A DNA stretch of 64,000 nucleotides, from contig JAWUXZ010000015.1 of NCBI GenBank assembly GCA_034111085.1, positions 62,001-126,000 on the forward strand. Reading direction: 5' to 3'. This document shows, in pieces, positions 18,144 through 27,900 of this stretch (its first letter is position 1; each line of letters opens with the position of its first letter). The notes below the pieces were generated by a model, which saw only the letters and a list, made by a program, of their open reading frames with translations, made no database searches and was not told the origin of the DNA. Made by a program: the position numbers and the translations under genes. Source of the DNA: Dinoroseobacter sp034111085. GTDB lineage: Bacteria; Pseudomonadota; Alphaproteobacteria; Rhodobacterales; Rhodobacteraceae.

Positions 18144-19580
18144 TTACGCAGCACCCACCAGATCAGTGTAGAGGTCATGATAGGCGGCGGCAGAGGTTTC
18201 CCACCCAACAGGTTGCTTCATCGCGTTGCGTTGCAGTGTCTTCCAAGTCTTGCGATCATCATAGAGGTCGCACAGCCGCGTGAACGCGTTGGCAAGTGCC
18301 TCGCCCGTGACCGGAAAGTGCTGGATGCCCGTGGCGACACCGCGCGCAAGGGCAGCTGGGGATGCGTTGATAACCGTATCCGCAAGCCCGCCGGTCAGCG
18401 CCACAAGCGGCACCGTGCCGTAGCGCAACCCGTAAAGCTGGGTCAGACCGCAAGGCTCAAACCGCGAGGGCACGAGGATCGCGTCGCCGCCTGCCATCAT
18501 CCGGTGAGCTTGAGGCTCGTCATAGCCGATCTTCACGCCCACATTGGGCTCGCGCGCCGCCACATCCTTCAACGCTGCCTCTAGCCCCTTATCGCCGGAC
18601 CCAAGCAAAGCCAACTGCCCGCCGCGCCCAAGCAAGTTCGGCAGCGCTTCGAGCAATAAGTCTCTGCCCTTCTGCTCGGTCAAGCGTGAAACCAGCACAC
18701 AAAGAGGTCCGTCCGCTGCGCCCAGCCCAAACTCCGCGCGCAACACTGTCTTGTTGGCGTGTTTTCCGTTCGGGGTCTTGTAGGTCTTAATCGCGGGGTC
18801 GGTCTCAGGGTTCCACACATCCGTGTCGATCCCGTTCACGATCCCCGTCAGGTCAGCGCGCCGCGCCCTCAGCACCCCGTCGAGCCCCATACCAAATTCT
18901 GGCGTCATCAATTCCTCAGCATAAGTTTGCGAAACGGTCGTAATCCGGTTCGCCCCCATCAGGCCTGCTTTCAGGGTCGAGATTTGCCCCCAGAACTCAA
19001 AATGCTCTTGGCGCATTCGCGATGGATCAAGCCGCAGGTTCTTCAGCCGGTCCGCACCCGTATTTCCGTGAAACGCAATGTTATGGATGGTAAACACAAA
19101 CGGCGTGCGCGCGCCGTCGGCTTGCAAAGCGTGTAGGTATTCGGGAACCAAACCAGCCTGCCAGTCATGGCCGTGGACCAATTCAGGCACCCAGCCGTCT
19201 GCACCACTGACGGCAATCTCGGCCGCAGCAAAGCACAACGCAGCAAAGCGCTCAGGATTATCAGGCCAATCGACGCCATCTGCATCGACATACGGCCCAC
19301 CTGCCCGCTCGAACAGGTGCTTGGCCTCCAGCACCAACAACTCTAATCCGTCCAGCTGCACCGATAGCACCCGCGCCGCGCCCCCGAAAAAGCCTTTGAA
19401 CGTCGCAACCGCGTCTGCCTTGCGCACCCGTTTCATCAAAGCCGGATATCCAGGCACCAATGTCCGCACTTCGTCGCCATGTGCAGCCAATGCACCGGGC
19501 AGCGCGCCGACAACATCGGCCAGCCCCCCGGTCTTGACGAAAGGCGCACATTCAGAGGCAACGGACAGGATACGCGTCAT
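18144..19580 (-). CDS. glgA: Glycogen synthase (ADP-glucose)
   Basis: A 478-residue GT5 glycosyltransferase that adds glucose from ADP-glucose to the glycogen chain. The ADP-glucose-binding motif KTGGLADVVGALP lies near residues 17-29, and the C-terminal SRFEPCGLTQLYGLRYG carries the conserved glutamate. The start overlaps the glgC stop by four bases. The length is normal. Confidence 0.97.
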   Translation of the reverse strand: MTRILSVASECAPFVKTGGLADVVGALPGALAAHGDEVRTLVPGYPALMKRVRKADAVATFKGFFGGAARVLSVQLDGLELLVLEAKHLFERAGGPYVDADGVDWPDNPERFAALCFAAAEIAVSGADGWVPELVHGHDWQAGLVPEYLHALQADGARTPFVFTIHNIAFHGNTGADRLKNLRLDPSRMRQEHFEFWGQISTLKAGLMGANRITTVSQTYAEELMTPEFGMGLDGVLRARRADLTGIVNGIDTDVWNPETDPAIKTYKTPNGKHANKTVLRAEFGLGAADGPLCVLVSRLTEQKGRDLLLEALPNLLGRGGQLALLGSGDKGLEAALKDVAAREPNVGVKIGYDEPQAHRMMAGGDAILVPSRFEPCGLTQLYGLRYGTVPLVALTGGLADTVINASPAALARGVATGIQHFPVTGEALANAFTRLCDLYDDRKTWKTLQRNAMKQPVGWETSAAAYHDLYTDLVGAA

Positions 19581-20833
19581 AGGCTGGCGTCACGCTTGTC
19601 GAGCATGGTTTGCGTGATCAAGGTCGTGCCGCGATCGGTGACGCGGAACCACTTTTTGTCGTCATCGAGGTCTTCACCGACAACGAGACCTTCGGGGATG
19701 ATAACACCGCTGTCGATGACCACGCGCCGCAGACGGGCCGAGCGGTTAACCACAACATTGGGCAGCACCACCGCGTGATCCAGCACAGCAAACGAGTTTG
19801 TGTGGACGTTGGTAAACAGGCACGAATTACGCACCTCGGTTCCCGAAATAATGCACCCGCCGGACACCATGGACGAGATCGCCATGCCGCGCCGGTCGCG
19901 CTCGTCATGGATGAACTTCGCAGGCGGCACCGATTCCGAGTATGTCCAGATCGGCCAGCTGCGGTCCCACAGATCAAGGTCCGGGGTGAACGAGGTCAGA
20001 TCGATATTGGATTCCCAGAACGCATCGACGGTCCCGACGTCTTTCCAATACGCAGGTGCGTCTTCGCCACGCACACAGCTTTCGTCAAACCGGTGCGCCA
20101 TAGCTTTGCCATTGGCGACGATATCAGGGATCAGATCGCTGCCAAAGTCGTGGCTGGAGTTCGTGTCATCCGCATCCGCCTCCAGAAGATCACGCAGGAA
20201 CTTCCAGTTGAAGACATAGATGCCCATGGAGGCGAGCGCCTTGGTCGGGTCCTCAGGCGTGCCGGGTGGATCGGCGGGTTTTTCCAAGAATGATGTGATC
20301 CGCCCAGATGCGTCTGTCGCCATCACGCCAAATGCGCTGGCCTCCTCGCGCGGGACGGTCAGACACCCCACGGTGACATCAGCGGCGCTTTCAACATGCT
20401 GGCGCAGCATGATCTCGTAGTCCATTTTGTAGATGTGGTCGCCCGCAAGGATGATCACATAATCAATGCCGTAACTGTCCACGATATCGATGTTCTGGGT
20501 GACCGCGTCAGCCGTCCCTTTATACCAGCTCTCGGTTCCCGAGCGTTGGGAGGCGGGAAGAATATCGAGAAATTCGTTCCGCTCGGCCCGGAAGAACGTC
20601 CAGCCTCTTTGCAGGTGGCGGATCAGACTGTGGGCCTTGTACTGGGTCGCAATCGCCATGCGGCGAATTCCGGAGTTCAACGCGTTCGACAGCGCGAAGT
20701 CGATGATCCGGGTTTTGCCGCCAAACGGCACCGCGGGTTTCACGCGCTTGTCGGTCAGCTCTTGCAGCCGACTTCCCCGGCCCCCCGCCAAAACAAACAC
20801 CATTGAGCGTTGCGTCAGTCGCTTCGTTTCCAT
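19577..20833 (-). CDS. glgC: Glucose-1-phosphate adenylyltransferase
   Basis: A 418-residue enzyme making ADP-glucose from ATP and glucose 1-phosphate, the committed and allosterically controlled step of glycogen synthesis. The pyrophosphorylase motif AGGRGSRLQELTDKRVKPAVPFGGK lies at residues 16-40 (quoted in part: GGRGSRL and KPAVPFGGK), with ILAGDHIYKMDY further on. The C-terminal left-handed beta-helix repeats are visible. A strong GGGAGGGA ribosome-binding site precedes the ATG, 21 bases after glgB. Confidence 0.97.
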   Translation of the reverse strand: METKRLTQRSMVFVLAGGRGSRLQELTDKRVKPAVPFGGKTRIIDFALSNALNSGIRRMAIATQYKAHSLIRHLQRGWTFFRAERNEFLDILPASQRSGTESWYKGTADAVTQNIDIVDSYGIDYVIILAGDHIYKMDYEIMLRQHVESAADVTVGCLTVPREEASAFGVMATDASGRITSFLEKPADPPGTPEDPTKALASMGIYVFNWKFLRDLLEADADDTNSSHDFGSDLIPDIVANGKAMAHRFDESCVRGEDAPAYWKDVGTVDAFWESNIDLTSFTPDLDLWDRSWPIWTYSESVPPAKFIHDERDRRGMAISSMVSGGCIISGTEVRNSCLFTNVHTNSFAVLDHAVVLPNVVVNRSARLRRVVIDSGVIIPEGLVVGEDLDDDKKWFRVTDRGTTLITQTMLDKRDASL

Positions 20834-20854
20834 TTTCCGTCCCTCCCCGATACT

Positions 20855-23146
20855 CTACTTGTCAGTCTTTAGCCGTAAAATCACCGTCGACAGAGGCGGC
20901 AATATCAACGTGATTGATGCCACTTGACCATCCCTTGGCACCGCTTGCGCGTCGCACCCTCCCAGATTGCCAATGTTGCCGCCGCCATAAGCCTCGGAAT
21001 CGGTGTTCAGCACCTCTTCCCAATGCCCCATGGCTGGCACGCCGATCTGGAAGCCTTCGCGGCTGACGGGCGTGAAATTGCACATCACCATAACGGGCGC
21101 GTCGTCCGCGTTGCCGTAGCGCACAAAGCCAATCGTCGATTGGGCGGCATCGCTGCTGAGCCACTGAAACCCGCTCTCGTCACAATCTTTCACATGCAGC
21201 GAGGCCGTGCTTCGGTACACGGCATTGAGGTCTTTGACCAAGCGCTGCATCCCAGCATGAGCTGGTTGCTCGGAGGCGCCCCAATTCAGCTCGCCCTCGT
21301 GATTCCATTCCTCAGGTTGGGCAAATTCGCAGCCCATAAACAGCAGTTTTTTGCCCGGATGGGTCCACATGAAACCGTAGTACGCGCGCAGATTGGCGAA
21401 TTTCTCAGCCTCAGGCCCCGGCATCTTGGTCAGCATCGACCCTTTGCCATGCACTACTTCATCATGGCTGATCGGCAGGATGAAGTTCTCCGAAAACGCA
21501 TAATGAATGCCGAAAGTCAGATCGTCTTGGTGGTACTGGCGGTGGACAGGCTCGCGCTGGATGTAGCTGAGCGTGTCGTTCATCCAGCCCATATTCCACT
21601 TATAGCCAAAGCCGAGGCCACCCGCGTGCACAGGCTGCGAGACCGCCGGGAAGGACGTGCTTTCCTCGGCCACGGTCATAATGCCAGCGTTTGCGCCATA
21701 CACGGCGACGTTCATTTCCTTGAGGAACGCAATCGCCTCGTAATTCTCGCGCCCACCGTCTTTGTTGGGCACCCACTGGCCATCCTCGCGCGAATAATCG
21801 CGGTAGAGCATCGACGCCACCGCGTCCACGCGCAGCCCGTCGAGGTGGTACTCTTCCATCCAATACAAGGCGTTAGACACAAGGTAGTTGCGCACCTCGG
21901 TCCGGCCATAGTTATAAATCAAGGTGTTCCAGTCTTGATGAAACCCCTCGCGCGGATCGGCATGCTCGTAAAGCGGCGTGCCATCGAACTGCGCAAGGCC
22001 GTGCGCATCCGACGGAAAGTGCCCGGGCACCCAATCCAAAAGCACGCCAAGTCCGGCCTCATGGGCAGCCTCGATCAGATCGCGGAACTCATGCGGGGGG
22101 CCAAAACGGATGGTCGGCGCATAAAGGCCAACGGGTTGGTAGCCCCATGATCCGTCAAAGGGGAACTCGGAAATCGGCATTAGTTCAATATGGGTGAAGC
22201 CCATATACGTAACGTATTCAACAAGCTCCCATGCCAGTTCTTTATACGAAAGTGGTCTGCCACCATCCTCCCAGCGCCTGCGCCATGAGCCCAAGTGCAC
22301 CTCGTAGATTGAGATCGGCGCGCTGCGATCTGCGCGGGTTTCGCGCCCCGCCATCCAGTCTGCGTCTTTCCAACCGTATCCGCCAATATCGCGCACGACC
22401 GAAGCCTGCTCGGGCGGGTGCTGCGAGCCGAACCCAACGGGGTCTGCTTTTTGGATCACGCTGCAATCCGCACCGAGAACCTCAAATTTATAGAGCGTGC
22501 CCTCACCAAGACCCGGCAGAAAAATCTCCCACACACCCGCCGCACCAACACGGCGCATCGGGTGGCGGCGACCGTCCCAGAGGTTGGCCTCGCCCACCCA
22601 AGAGACGCGCTGCGCGTTCGGTGCCCAGACGGCGAAATGCACGCCGGCGTGGCCTTCATGCTCGGTCACGTGGGCTCCAAGCGCGCGCCACAACTGGTGG
22701 TGCGTGCCTTCCCCCATCAGATATTGGTCAAACTCAGACAGTTTCGGGCCGAACCCATACGGATCGTCGATCTGCTGCTCGGCCCCATCCGCATACCGGA
22801 TCTTCAAGCGGTACGGCCCGGCGGCAACAGGCCCGGCGAACAGATCACCCGACAGACGCGGAACTACTTTTTCGGCCCCGTCCACAAGTGCCAAAACCTC
22901 AACCGCACCCGGCTGCATGGTGCTGATCCAACGAAAACGACCGTTTTGATGCGATCCGAGCACCGCGAACGGATCGGCGTGACGTGCCTGCTCCAGCGCC
23001 TCAATATCGGCCTGTGTCAAGAAGGACGGCAAGGCTGGCCTGCGCGCCGAAGATGCCACGTTTTGGCGTGTCGCACTTGGTGTTTTCGGACCCACTTGAT
23101 GCCCCCCGCTGCACTGGCATTTACCTAGTTGAAAGTTTCGTAACAT
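20855..23146 (-). CDS. glgB: 1,4-alpha-glucan branching enzyme
   Basis: The GH13 enzyme that introduces alpha-1,6 branches into glycogen. It has an N-terminal CBM48-type domain (HADPFAVLGSHQ and EGHAGVHFAVWAPNA), then the barrel with the nucleophile in GLRVDAVASMLYRDY, the acid in MTVAEEST, and ILPISHDEVVHGKGSM. The first ATG (763 residues) has no clear ribosome-binding site. A GTG at 23059 would give a more typical 734 residues, so the start is uncertain. It is the promoter-proximal gene of the operon and is divergent from the cobalamin operon across about 360 bases. Confidence 0.95.
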   Translation of the reverse strand: MLRNFQLGKCQCSGGHQVGPKTPSATRQNVASSARRPALPSFLTQADIEALEQARHADPFAVLGSHQNGRFRWISTMQPGAVEVLALVDGAEKVVPRLSGDLFAGPVAAGPYRLKIRYADGAEQQIDDPYGFGPKLSEFDQYLMGEGTHHQLWRALGAHVTEHEGHAGVHFAVWAPNAQRVSWVGEANLWDGRRHPMRRVGAAGVWEIFLPGLGEGTLYKFEVLGADCSVIQKADPVGFGSQHPPEQASVVRDIGGYGWKDADWMAGRETRADRSAPISIYEVHLGSWRRRWEDGGRPLSYKELAWELVEYVTYMGFTHIELMPISEFPFDGSWGYQPVGLYAPTIRFGPPHEFRDLIEAAHEAGLGVLLDWVPGHFPSDAHGLAQFDGTPLYEHADPREGFHQDWNTLIYNYGRTEVRNYLVSNALYWMEEYHLDGLRVDAVASMLYRDYSREDGQWVPNKDGGRENYEAIAFLKEMNVAVYGANAGIMTVAEESTSFPAVSQPVHAGGLGFGYKWNMGWMNDTLSYIQREPVHRQYHQDDLTFGIHYAFSENFILPISHDEVVHGKGSMLTKMPGPEAEKFANLRAYYGFMWTHPGKKLLFMGCEFAQPEEWNHEGELNWGASEQPAHAGMQRLVKDLNAVYRSTASLHVKDCDESGFQWLSSDAAQSTIGFVRYGNADDAPVMVMCNFTPVSREGFQIGVPAMGHWEEVLNTDSEAYGGGNIGNLGGCDAQAVPRDGQVASITLILPPLSTVILRLKTDK

Positions 23147-23199
23147 CTACCGTTAGCGGAAACAATCGAGACTACGCCGCCCGCCCACATCTGAGCCTA

Positions 23200-23229
23200 T
23201 TGACAATCGCGCGCCTCGCCCGCACCACA
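23200..23229 (+). promoter_or_regulatory. Candidate sigma-70 promoter of the cobalamin operon
   Basis: A perfect -35 element TTGACA lies at 23200-23205. About 17-18 bases on, a weak -10 (ACCACA region, 23224-23229) would place the transcription start at about 23236, right at the 5' edge of the cobalamin riboswitch. The spacing and position support it. The -10 match is poor, which is common in GC-rich alphaproteobacteria. The preceding bases from 23147 hold nothing else I can name. Confidence 0.45.
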
Positions 23230-23236
23230 TCCTCGT

Positions 23237-23415
23237 TGGTTCCTGCTCGTTGCAGGTGAAAAGGGAATGTGTCGGGGCTCGCCCCACCAAGCACAGCCGC
23301 CCCCGCGACCGTGACCGGGATAGGTCCACCGCAGCCACTGGCAATATGCTGGGAAGGCAGGTGGACATCCGAGGCAACCGCCTCGGGTCCTGCAAGCCGG
23401 GAGACCTGCCAGCGG
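23237..23415 (+). ncRNA. Cobalamin (AdoCbl) riboswitch upstream of the cob operon
   Basis: The aptamer landmarks occur in the right order: GTGAAAAGGGAA at 23257-23268, the L5 region GCCGCCCCCGCGACCGTGA at about 23296-23314, GCCACTGG with CTGGGAAGG at 23333-23357, and the B12 box AAGCCGGGAGACCTGCC at 23394-23410. This is the RF00174-type fold. It probably represses the DUF1636-cobW-cobN operon when adenosylcobalamin is abundant. A hairpin just downstream is the likely expression platform. Confidence 0.93.
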
Positions 23416-23427
23416 AGTTTGACGTAA

Positions 23428-23445
23428 CCGGACGGGGTGTTCTGG
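23428..23445 (+). promoter_or_regulatory. Putative P13/L13 regulatory hairpin of riboswitch 1
   Basis: CCGGAC at 23428-23433 pairs with GTTCTGG at 23439-23445 (one bulge) around the loop GGGGT. The loop is complementary to the CCCCC of the aptamer L5 loop (23300-23304), as expected for the known L5-L13 kissing loop of cobalamin riboswitches. The same hairpin, with compensating base changes, follows the second riboswitch at 45843-45859. Confidence 0.6.
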
Positions 23446-23507
23446 GATGTCGGGAGCCGCTTTTCGTTGCCCGCCATCGCTGCCCGCCAAAGCATGAAGG
23501 CCGCGCG

Positions 23508-23882
23508 ATGAGTGCTGAGACCCCCCCGGCAGAGTTGCTGATCTGTGTGAAATGCAAGCATGAAGGCGTTGATCCGGATAGCGAAATTCGTCCCGGCGCG
23601 CAGCTGTTCGAGGCGCTTTCGCAGACCGAGACGCCCAAGAACATCACCATCAAAGCCGTCGAATGCCTGTCGAACTGCACCCAAGGCTGCACCATCGCGC
23701 TGCGTGGTCCGGGGCGCTGGAGCTATGTCTACGGCAACTTCACCCAAGACGCGCTTGAGCTGGTGCTCGAAGGGGCCACCAAGTACCAAGCCACCGAAGA
23801 TGGCCTTGTGCCATGGCGCACCCGCCCTGAGCATTTCCGCAAAAACTGTATCGCTCGCATCCCGCCTCTGGAGGCCCTCTGA
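23508..23882 (+). CDS. DUF1636 family protein, thioredoxin-like [2Fe-2S] type (copy 1)
   Basis: A 124-residue protein and the first gene after the riboswitch. The cysteine pattern CVKC near the N-terminus and C(x3)C(x3)C (CLSNCTQGC) further on fits a thioredoxin-like ferredoxin that could hold an iron-sulfur cluster or a metal. The family is known to accompany cobalamin genes but its function is not established. The ATG at 23508 has GAAGG seven bases upstream. Reading back to 23250 would run through the riboswitch, so that longer frame is rejected. Its TGA overlaps the cobW ATG. A second copy is at 45352-45759. Confidence 0.88.
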   Translation: MSAETPPAELLICVKCKHEGVDPDSEIRPGAQLFEALSQTETPKNITIKAVECLSNCTQGCTIALRGPGRWSYVYGNFTQDALELVLEGATKYQATEDGLVPWRTRPEHFRKNCIARIPPLEAL

Positions 23883-24934
23883 TGTCCAATCTCGAAAAAC
23901 TGCCCGTCACCATCGTCACCGGCTTTCTCGGCTCAGGCAAAACCACCCTGATCCGCCACTTGATGACAAACCCCCAAGGCAAGCGCCTCGCCATCATCGT
24001 CAACGAGTTTGGCGATGTCGGCGTCGACGGCGAGATCCTGAAAAGCTGTGCGATCCCCGATTGCCCGGCCGAGAACATCATTGAGCTGGCAAATGGGTGC
24101 ATCTGCTGCACTGTAGCCGATGACTTTATCCCAACCATCGAAGCACTCATGGCGCTCGACCCGCGACCAGAGCATATCATCATCGAGACCTCTGGCCTTG
24201 CATTGCCGAAGCCACTTCTGAAGGCGTTTGATTGGCCTGATATCCGCTCGAAAATCACCGTGGACGGCGTGATCGCATTGGCCGATGCCGAAGCCGTTGC
24301 CGCAGGGCGCTTTGCCCCAAATGTCGCCGCCGTAGACGCGCAGCGCGCCGCCGATGAAAGCATCGATCACGAGACACCGCTGTCTGAGGTGTTCGAAGAC
24401 CAGATTTCCTGCGCCGACATCATCCTGCTGACCAAGCCCGATCTGGCCGGCCCCGAAGGCGTTGCCAAAGCCAAAGCGATTATCGCAGCCGAGGCCCCGC
24501 GCCCCTTACCTGTGGTCGAGGTTGCCGAAGGCGTCGTCGATCCGCGCATCATTCTGGGCCTGGGCGCTGCGGCCGAAGATGACATGGACGCACGCCCCAG
24601 CCACCATGACGAGCACGACGATCACGAGCATGACGATTTCGAATCCATCGTTGTCTCCATCCCCGAGGTTACCAGCCCCGAAGATCTCGTCGCAAAAATT
24701 GAGGCCATGGCCCGCACCCAAAGCATCCTGCGCGTCAAAGGCTACGCCGCCGTTACCGGCAAGCCGATGCGTCTGCTCGTCCAAGCGGTTGGTGCACGTG
24801 TGCGTCATCAATACGACCGTCCATGGCGCCCAAACGAGGCGCGACAGGGCCGCTTGGTCGTAATTGCCGAGCATGACGACGTGAACACCGCAGCCATCAC
24901 CGGCGCGCTGGTGGACACAGTGGCAGCCGAATAA
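23882..24934 (+). CDS. cobW: CobW-type GTP-dependent metal chaperone
   Basis: A 350-residue G3E-family GTPase. Walker A is GFLGSGKTTLI, and the metal-binding CxCC motif is in ANGCICCTVADDF. A histidine/aspartate-rich stretch (SHHDEHDDHEHDD) lies near residues 240-253, before the C-terminal CobW_C domain. CobW is thought to deliver cobalt for corrin synthesis, and its place directly before cobN supports that role here. The start overlaps the stop of the DUF1636 gene by one base. Confidence 0.95.
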   Translation: MSNLEKLPVTIVTGFLGSGKTTLIRHLMTNPQGKRLAIIVNEFGDVGVDGEILKSCAIPDCPAENIIELANGCICCTVADDFIPTIEALMALDPRPEHIIIETSGLALPKPLLKAFDWPDIRSKITVDGVIALADAEAVAAGRFAPNVAAVDAQRAADESIDHETPLSEVFEDQISCADIILLTKPDLAGPEGVAKAKAIIAAEAPRPLPVVEVAEGVVDPRIILGLGAAAEDDMDARPSHHDEHDDHEHDDFESIVVSIPEVTSPEDLVAKIEAMARTQSILRVKGYAAVTGKPMRLLVQAVGARVRHQYDRPWRPNEARQGRLVVIAEHDDVNTAAITGALVDTVAAE

Positions 24935-24949
24935 AGGACGCCCCGAACC

Positions 24950-27900
24950 ATGCATGTCGTTTTCCGCGAAAGCCACGGACTGGAGGAGACAGAGACACCA
25001 ACTGATCTGGGGCAAAGCCCCGCCGATCTGGTGGTGCTCTCGTTTTCCGACAGTGATCTTGGTGCGTTCGCGGAAGGCTGGCGGCGCGGGCGAGAGAGCC
25101 TGCCGTCGCTGCGGCTGGCCAATATCGCGGCGCTTAAGCATCCGTTGTCTGTGGATACATATGTTGAGCAGACACTCGAGGGCGCGAAAGGCATCCTGAT
25201 CCGCCTGATTGGTGGGCTGCCTTACTGGGCCTACGGCGTCCAGCAGATCAAAGCGCTGGCCGAGCAGCGCGGCATTGCTTTGGCCGTCCTGCCCGCCGAT
25301 GGGCGTGTGGACGCGAACTTGGATGCGGCCTCGACCCTGCCCGTCTCGACCCTTAGGCGGCTGTCGCATCTGTGCGATACCGGCGGCGCTGTGGCGGCTC
25401 AAGCTGCGTTGGCGCAGCTGGCGCTGGCCGCAGGACTTTATGCCGGACCCGTAAAAGGTTCAAAATCGCTGCCAAGTGTCGGCGCATGGACGCCCGAGCA
25501 TGGCCTGTCCTGCCCGCTCATCCGGCCCATATCCGACAAGCCACTGATCATCGTCTCTTTCTACCGTGCCTTCCTGACAGCCGCTGATCTCGCGCCGATT
25601 GTGGCAGTGTTTGCGGCTTTGCGCGCGCGCGGATTTGATGTGCTGGGCCTGTTTGCACCCTCGCTCAAAGCCCCCGGCGCGGCCGAATGGATGGCACGTC
25701 AGATTGCGTTCCTGAAACCTGCCGCCATCGTCAACGCCACCTCTTTCAGCGGACGAGGTGCTTCGGGCCGCTCACCTTTGGATGCAGGCGAAGTGCCAGT
25801 GTTTCAAATCGCGCTGGCCACCTCGACGCGCAAGGCGTGGGACGGGGCCGAGCGTGGATTGTCGCCTGCTGATCTGGCCATGCATGTGGTTCTGCCAGAG
25901 TTGGACGGTCGGCTTTTCGCAGGCGTCGCCTCGTTCAAAGAGCCCCAATCCCGCGATCCTGATCTGCAATTTTCGCGCTTCGCCCATGCCCACGAGCCTG
26001 CGCGGATCGAGGCGATTGCAGATAAGGTGAAGGCATGGACCGACCTCGCGGCACGTCCTGCAGATACCCGCCGTCCAGCACTGATCCTGTCTACGTATCC
26101 AGGCAAGGCATGGAATATGGCCCATGCGGTTGGCTTAGATGCGCTGGCCTCAGCGCAAGCGATTTTGGAAGATTTGCAGGGCGCGGGGTATGCGACTGGA
26201 TCAGGTGATCCGCTGCAAACTGACCTAGACGCCTGCGCAATGTCTTGGCCGCTCGACGCATACCTTGCCGCGCTCGCGCGCCTTCCTGAAACGCTCCGGA
26301 CCGACCTAACTGCGGCTTGGGGCGCGCCTGAAACCGACCCCGCCTACCGCAATGGCGCGTTCTATTTCGCTGCCACCCAGCGCGGCGCGGCCGTTGTTGC
26401 CCTCCAGCCCGAACGCGGCACGCCTGAGCGGCGCGACGACGAATACCATGACCTCAGCCGCACCCCGCGCCACGGCTATGTTGCCTTCTATCTGTGGCTG
26501 CAAAGCCAATGCGACACTCTGATCCACATCGGCGCACACGGCACACTCGAATGGCTGCCCGGTAAATCCGTGGCCTTGTCGGATGCCTGCTGGCCCGAGG
26601 CGCTGATCGGTGCGACTCCGGTGATCTATCCGTTCATCGTCAACGATCCCGGCGAGGCCGCTCAAGCAAAACGCCGAATTGGCGCAGTCACATTGGGCCA
26701 TATCCCACCGCCGATGCGCGCCAGCGAAACACCCGATCGCTTGATGCGGCTAGAGGCGCTGCTGGACGAGTTCTCTAACGCTGATGGTCTTGACCCGCGC
26801 CGCCGGGACCGGCTGCAAGACGATATTCGGAGTGAGGCACAAGCGCTTGGCGTAGAACATGATTTGGGGCTGGAAAGTGCGTCATGCTCTGCCGAGGCCA
26901 TAACCCGCATCGACCGCTTTGTCTGTGACATCAAAGAAAGCCAGTTCGGCGACGGGCTACATATCTGGGGGCGTTTGCCCGCGGCCCACAGCCCCCTCGA
27001 TCTGGCCCCAGCGGTAGCAGGCGAGCGCAACGCCCTGCTGGCCACTCTGGATGGCAAGCGGATCGAGGCTGGCCCGAGCGGCTCACCTTACCGAGGCCGC
27101 ACCGATGTGCTGCCCACGGGCCGCAACCTGACCACAACCGACCCGCGCCTGGTGCCCAGCCGCAATGCCTATGCCCAAGGCGTCAAGCTCGCGGATGAGT
27201 TGGTGCGCCGTCATTTGCAAGACCACGGCGATTGGCCGCGCGGCTTGATTGTGGACCTGTGGGGATCGGCCACCATGCGCACGGCGGGCGAGGAATTTGC
27301 TATGGCGCTGGCATTGCTGGGTGTGCGTCCAATTTGGGATGTGGGCACCGAGCGCGTCTCGGGCGTTGAGGTGTTGCCGATTGCCGAGTTGGACCGCCCC
27401 CGCATCGACGTGACCTTGCGTGTTTCGGGCCTGTTCCGCGACGTGTTTCCGACCTTGTCTGCGCTGTTTGGCACAGCGGTCAAAGCGCTTGCCGCGCGCG
27501 ACGAGGCGGCAGATTGGAACCCTTACGTGGGCCGCGAGGATGCGCGGGTCTATGGGCCAAAACCGGGCAGCTACGGCCTTGGCATGGGGGCCGCCCTTGA
27601 GGACTATTCCGAGACAGGCAAAGCCCGCGCAGGCCAAGCATGGCTGTCGGCGAGTGCCTATGCGCTAGACGGCGAAACCGCCACGTTAGACGCAGAAGGG
27701 TTGCGCGCCCGCGTCGCAAATGCCGACAGTTTCGTGCACTTGCAGGACTTGCCAGAAACAGACGTTCTACTGGCCTCGGACTACGCCGCCCATGAGGCCG
27801 GATTTGCGGCTGCCCAAGCAATCACTGGCGGGAGTGCCGCGCTCTACCACCTCGACAATACCAACCCCGACGCTCCGCGCGCGCGCAGCTTGGCAGAAGA

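Noticed and set aside
20924..22150. 408-codon open frame on the plus strand
   Set aside because: Antisense to glgB, with low-complexity basic composition typical of shadow frames.
23447..23497. 16-codon ORF after the L13 hairpin of riboswitch 1, as a counterpart of the leader ORF at 45680-45829
   Set aside because: It has no ribosome-binding site and its peptide does not resemble the other leader.
23172..23834. 220-codon minus-strand frame over riboswitch 1
   Set aside because: It runs through the conserved aptamer and the opposite strand of the DUF1636 gene. The RNA explains the sequence conservation better.
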